Of a DNA stretch of 56,289 nt, positions 54,100 through 56,289 are shown piece after piece; the stretch's first letter is position 1; every line of letters starts with the position of its first letter. A program made the translations under genes and the position numbers. The notes beneath the pieces were generated by a model. It searched no databases. It was not told the DNA's origin and saw only the letters and a program-made list of their open reading frames with translations. Source of the stretch: Peptoniphilus senegalensis JC140 (GTDB lineage Bacteria > Bacillota > Clostridia > Tissierellales > Peptoniphilaceae); contig NZ_HE610717.1 in the NCBI RefSeq assembly GCF_000321025.1, positions 560,950 to 617,238 of the forward strand, written 5' to 3'.

Positions 54100-54524
54100 G
54101 ATCTTGCAAGTTCTTTTCCTAGAGATTCACAATCTTCTATTGCTTCTTCATTTGGATCATCATAAGCAATTAGACCATCATCAACTAATTTTGCTCCAGT
54201 ATTTTCAACTTCTTCTTGCCATAATTTCATCCATTCACCATCAGCCCATTCATAAGATCCAAATAAAGCAACATTCTTTCCTGCTAGAAGTGAATTTACT
54301 TTATCCATAAAAGGTCTCATTTCTGTTTCTTCAAGCTCTTCTGCTCCCATTGCAGGACATCCAAAAGCAATTCTATCTACACCTTTTACATCATCTTCTG
54401 TTGCAGAAGCAACTTGAATTAATTTTACTTCTGCGCCCTCTTTTTCTGCTCCTCTTACTACCGCTTCAGCCATTTTTTCTGTGTGTCCAGTTCCTGACCA
54501 ATATATTACATTTACTTTACTCAT
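54096..54524 (-). CDS. Short-chain flavodoxin
   Basis: 142-aa FMN electron carrier. Phosphate-binding loop WSGTGHTEKMA (residues ~9-19), central AFGCPAMGAEELEE with a loop region near the isoalloxazine, and GSYEWADGEW with an aromatic. Size and ending fit the Clostridium/Megasphaera short-chain type. Upstream gene of the pair, with a Fur-like box just before it, consistent with iron-starvation substitution for ferredoxin (inference). Confidence 0.94.
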   Translation of the reverse strand: MSKVNVIYWSGTGHTEKMAEAVVRGAEKEGAEVKLIQVASATEDDVKGVDRIAFGCPAMGAEELEETEMRPFMDKVNSLLAGKNVALFGSYEWADGEWMKLWQEEVENTGAKLVDDGLIAYDDPNEEAIEDCESLGKELARS

Positions 54525-54542
54525 TTCATTTCCTCCATATTT

Positions 54543-54557
54543 TGAAATTAATTATCA
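54543..54557 (-). promoter_or_regulatory. Fur-like 7-1-7 box upstream of flavodoxin
   Basis: TGAAATT-A-ATTATCA agrees with the classic TGATAAT-N-ATTATCA at 12 of 14 positions. It lies 19 nt upstream of the flavodoxin start. The regulator could be a Fur paralogue elsewhere in the genome. Confidence 0.5.
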
Positions 54558-54717
54558 TTTACTTTAATTTTAATAAATTTTAGGAATAATTTTTATATAA
54601 AATTATTATAATTTTTTAAATAAATATTTACTGCCAAATATTTATTTGGACTTAATCCTATTTTTTCTACTATTTGTAAAACTTTATAAATTTAAACACA
54701 TGCTTTCATCTATATAT

Positions 54718-54746
54718 TTGAGTAAAAAGCTAATATTTGTTATGAT
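54718..54746 (+). promoter_or_regulatory. Promoter of gltS
   Basis: TTGAGT, 17-nt spacer, TATGAT; predicted start ~54753, leader ~37 nt with AAGGAGG. The start at 54753 rules out longer in-frame starts such as 54646. Confidence 0.6.
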
Positions 54747-54789
54747 TTATATAGATAAAAATTGCAATAAGGATAATAAGGAGGAATTT

Positions 54790-56019
54790 ATGGAATTTGT
54801 AAGAGAAAATGGCATCTTAACAATTAACTTGGATTCTATTTTAACTCTAGCCCTAGCAGTTATAGTTTTATTAGTTGGCTATGGAGTAAAGAATAGATCT
54901 AAATTTTTGAGAAAATATTGTATCCCTGCACCAGTAGTTGGTGGATTTATATTCATGTTTATAACTTTTATTGGTTATAAGACAAATACTTTTAACTTTG
55001 TCTATGAAAATATATTTCAATCTACATTTATGTTGGCTTTCTTTACAACAGTTGGACTTGGTGCAAATTTAAAAATTTTAAAATCAGGCGGTAAATTATT
55101 AATTATCTATTGGCTAGTTTGTGGTTTTTGTTCACTTGTTCAAAATACAATTGGAATTGGAGTTTCGAAAGCAATTGGTCTTGAATCTGCTTATGGAATG
55201 CTTGCATCTTCAATTTCAATGATTGGTGGTCATGGCGCTGCAATGAGTTACGGTTCAACCTTTGCAAAAATGGGTTATGAACAAGCTCCAGTAGTTGGTG
55301 CCGCAGCAGCAACTTTTGGACTTATATTTGGCGTAGTTATTGGTGGTCCCCTTGGTAGAAGGTTAATATTTAAAAACGACTTAAAACCTATTGATGATAA
55401 TTTTGATTCATCAGCACTTGACAATTTATTTAAAGAAGATAAAGTAGAACTAACAAACTTAGATATTATAAAAAATGTTGCAGCAATTATTATATGTATG
55501 GCATTAGGTACTCTTGTTTCAAAACAAATTGGTAAATTAATTGATATGGACTTCCCAGATTATGTAGGTGCTATGTTTATAGCAGTTATACTTAGAAATG
55601 TAAATGAAAAAGCTCACTTCTATAAATTTAACGGCAACCTAGTTGACGGTATAGGCGATGTAATGCTTAACCTTTACCTTGCACTTGCACTTATGACATT
55701 AAAACTTTGGGAACTTCAAGACTTAATGGGTGGCGTTCTCGTAGTCCTAATTTGTCAAGTCATCTTCATGTTAATTTACGCTTACTTCTTTGTATTTAGA
55801 GTTCTTGGAAAGAATTATGATGCCGCTGTTATGTGTGCCGGACTTTGTGGTCATGGACTTGGTGCTACACCATCTGCTATAGTAAACATGACAGCAATCA
55901 ACGAAGAATATGGAATGAGTAGAAAGGCTATGATGATAGTTCCTATTGTGGGAGCTTTCTTAGTTGATATAATCTACCAACCTATAGTATTGACATTTAT
56001 TAAGACCTTTGTAAAATAA
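54790..56019 (+). CDS. gltS: Sodium/glutamate symporter (GltS/ESS family)
   Basis: 409-aa membrane protein with 10 or so helices in two inverted repeats. Conserved IPAPVVGGFIF, GLESAYGMLASSISMIGGHGAAMSYG (hairpin 1, glycine-rich), and the second-half counterpart CAGLCGHGLGATPSAIVNMTAI. The ATG at 54790 has AAGGAGG 8 nt upstream and begins the family's N-terminus MEFVRENG. Imports Na+ with glutamate. Terminator with an inserted repeat follows. Confidence 0.92.
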   Translation: MEFVRENGILTINLDSILTLALAVIVLLVGYGVKNRSKFLRKYCIPAPVVGGFIFMFITFIGYKTNTFNFVYENIFQSTFMLAFFTTVGLGANLKILKSGGKLLIIYWLVCGFCSLVQNTIGIGVSKAIGLESAYGMLASSISMIGGHGAAMSYGSTFAKMGYEQAPVVGAAAATFGLIFGVVIGGPLGRRLIFKNDLKPIDDNFDSSALDNLFKEDKVELTNLDIIKNVAAIIICMALGTLVSKQIGKLIDMDFPDYVGAMFIAVILRNVNEKAHFYKFNGNLVDGIGDVMLNLYLALALMTLKLWELQDLMGGVLVVLICQVIFMLIYAYFFVFRVLGKNYDAAVMCAGLCGHGLGATPSAIVNMTAINEEYGMSRKAMMIVPIVGAFLVDIIYQPIVLTFIKTFVK

Positions 56020-56049
56020 AAATACTATTGCAATTTATCTAATAATCAT

Positions 56050-56150
56050 AACCACCGGCTTATGTGGTAACCCCATAATGAACTGACCTCCTCAAGTTGG
56101 TTTATTAGTCCAACTTTTGGGGTCAGTTCATAAGCCGGTGGTTTTTTTGT
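56050..56150 (+). terminator. gltS terminator, interrupted by a repeat element
   Basis: Outer arms AACCACCGGCTTAT (56050-56063) and ATAAGCCGGTGGTT (56130-56143) are followed by TTTTTTT. Without 56079-56130 plus one TAA, the sequence reads as a 15-bp perfect stem (CTTATG ... CATAAG core) with a short loop. The inserted part itself folds, so the whole remains a hairpin. Confidence 0.75.
56079..56130. mobile_element. 52-bp MITE-like insert with IS3/IS150-type ends
   Basis: Begins TGAACTGACC and ends GGTCAGTTCA, with inner arms AAGTTGG / CCAACTT; TG...CA termini and the CCCC-AAAA-GTTGGA pattern on the right end resemble IS3-family IS150-group terminal repeats (from general knowledge, not searched). 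A 3-bp TAA flanks both sides, as expected for a target duplication. No transposase. A degenerate element or MITE is inferred. Confidence 0.5.
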
Positions 56151-56270
56151 AATTAGAATACCCAGGTCCAAGCATGGATATTATGATGATAAAAAAATAT
56201 ACTCCAAATAAGCAGTCTATCAAATATTTGACATAGAGCTTTTTGCTTGAAACTAAAGCTTGTTTTCCTA

Positions 56271-56289
56271 CCACCAGTATAGCCGGTGG
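56271..56289. repeat. Hairpin at the window edge related to the gltS terminator stem
   Basis: CCACC-N9-GGTGG imperfect palindrome; its reverse complement (CCACCGGCTATACTGGTGG) resembles the gltS terminator's left arm CCACCGGCTTATGTGGT. It may be the start of an IS200/IS605-type end hairpin or another terminator cut by the window edge. The interval 56151-56270 is AT-rich with no gene seen. Confidence 0.4.

Overview
The window is AT-rich DNA with dense, often overlapping, mostly minus-strand genes, strong AGGAGG-type ribosome sites and frequent TTG starts. Many promoters carry an extended -10 (TGnTATAAT). GatCAB, type Iβ DAHP synthase, PcrA-LigA-GatCAB order, SLH-anchored surface proteins, lipoproteins and class III PHA synthase together suggest a low-GC Gram-positive anaerobe (Bacillota, Clostridia/Tissierellia-like, possibly a Peptoniphilus/Anaerococcus-type coccus). 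The genus is inference. No rRNA, tRNA, CRISPR array, prophage or complete transposase gene was seen.

Layout. 1-2.3 kb: two-component system. 2.3-10.4 kb: pcrA-ligA-gatC-gatA-gatB plus tcdA. 10.5-13.7 kb: two tandem SLH surface proteins. 13.9-15.35 kb: a plus-strand trio (siroheme-synthase-like Rossmann protein, cupin, CC-motif protein). 15.5-22.4 kb: PEP synthase, then a yhaO-yhaN-phosphoesterase-CYTH operon. 22.5-26.1 kb: isochorismatase-fold hydrolase, PfkB-like protein, phosphoglucomutase, YbaK. 26.2-34.9 kb: an eight-gene aroB-A-C-(CM/E/K)-Q-pabAB-aroF-pabC operon running from DAHP to chorismate and p-aminobenzoate. 35.3-39.2 kb: an unknown secreted protein, then znuABC with a divergent Fur-family regulator. 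39.2-45.3 kb: Na+/H+ antiporter-type carrier, ftsH, dnaX-ybaB-recR. 45.4-47.7 kb: a tiny Ala/Glu lipoprotein and a zinc-ribbon membrane protein. 47.8-50.3 kb: purine nucleoside phosphorylase + MtnA-like isomerase, divergent from a class II aldolase (a probable 5'-deoxy/methylthio-pentose salvage route). 50.4-52.6 kb: phaE-phaC. 52.7-56.0 kb: GNAT protein, flavodoxin-DUF3793, GltS. The right end carries nested hairpins, including a 52-bp MITE-like insert in the gltS terminator.

A striking feature is that four genes (gatB, yhaO, pabAB, pnp) are each broken by a single-base frameshift inside a short homopolymer run, although both halves match their families. Since gatB is normally essential, sequencing or assembly indels are the simplest explanation. 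All four are annotated as single frameshifted genes.

The best candidates for less-described biology are the divergent pnp-mtnA/aldolase cluster with its 6-oxopurine-type phosphorylase, the 13.9-15.35 kb trio, the trifunctional chorismate mutase-shikimate dehydrogenase-shikimate kinase, the PfkB protein without its catalytic Asp, and the MITE-like insert that keeps its host terminator foldable.
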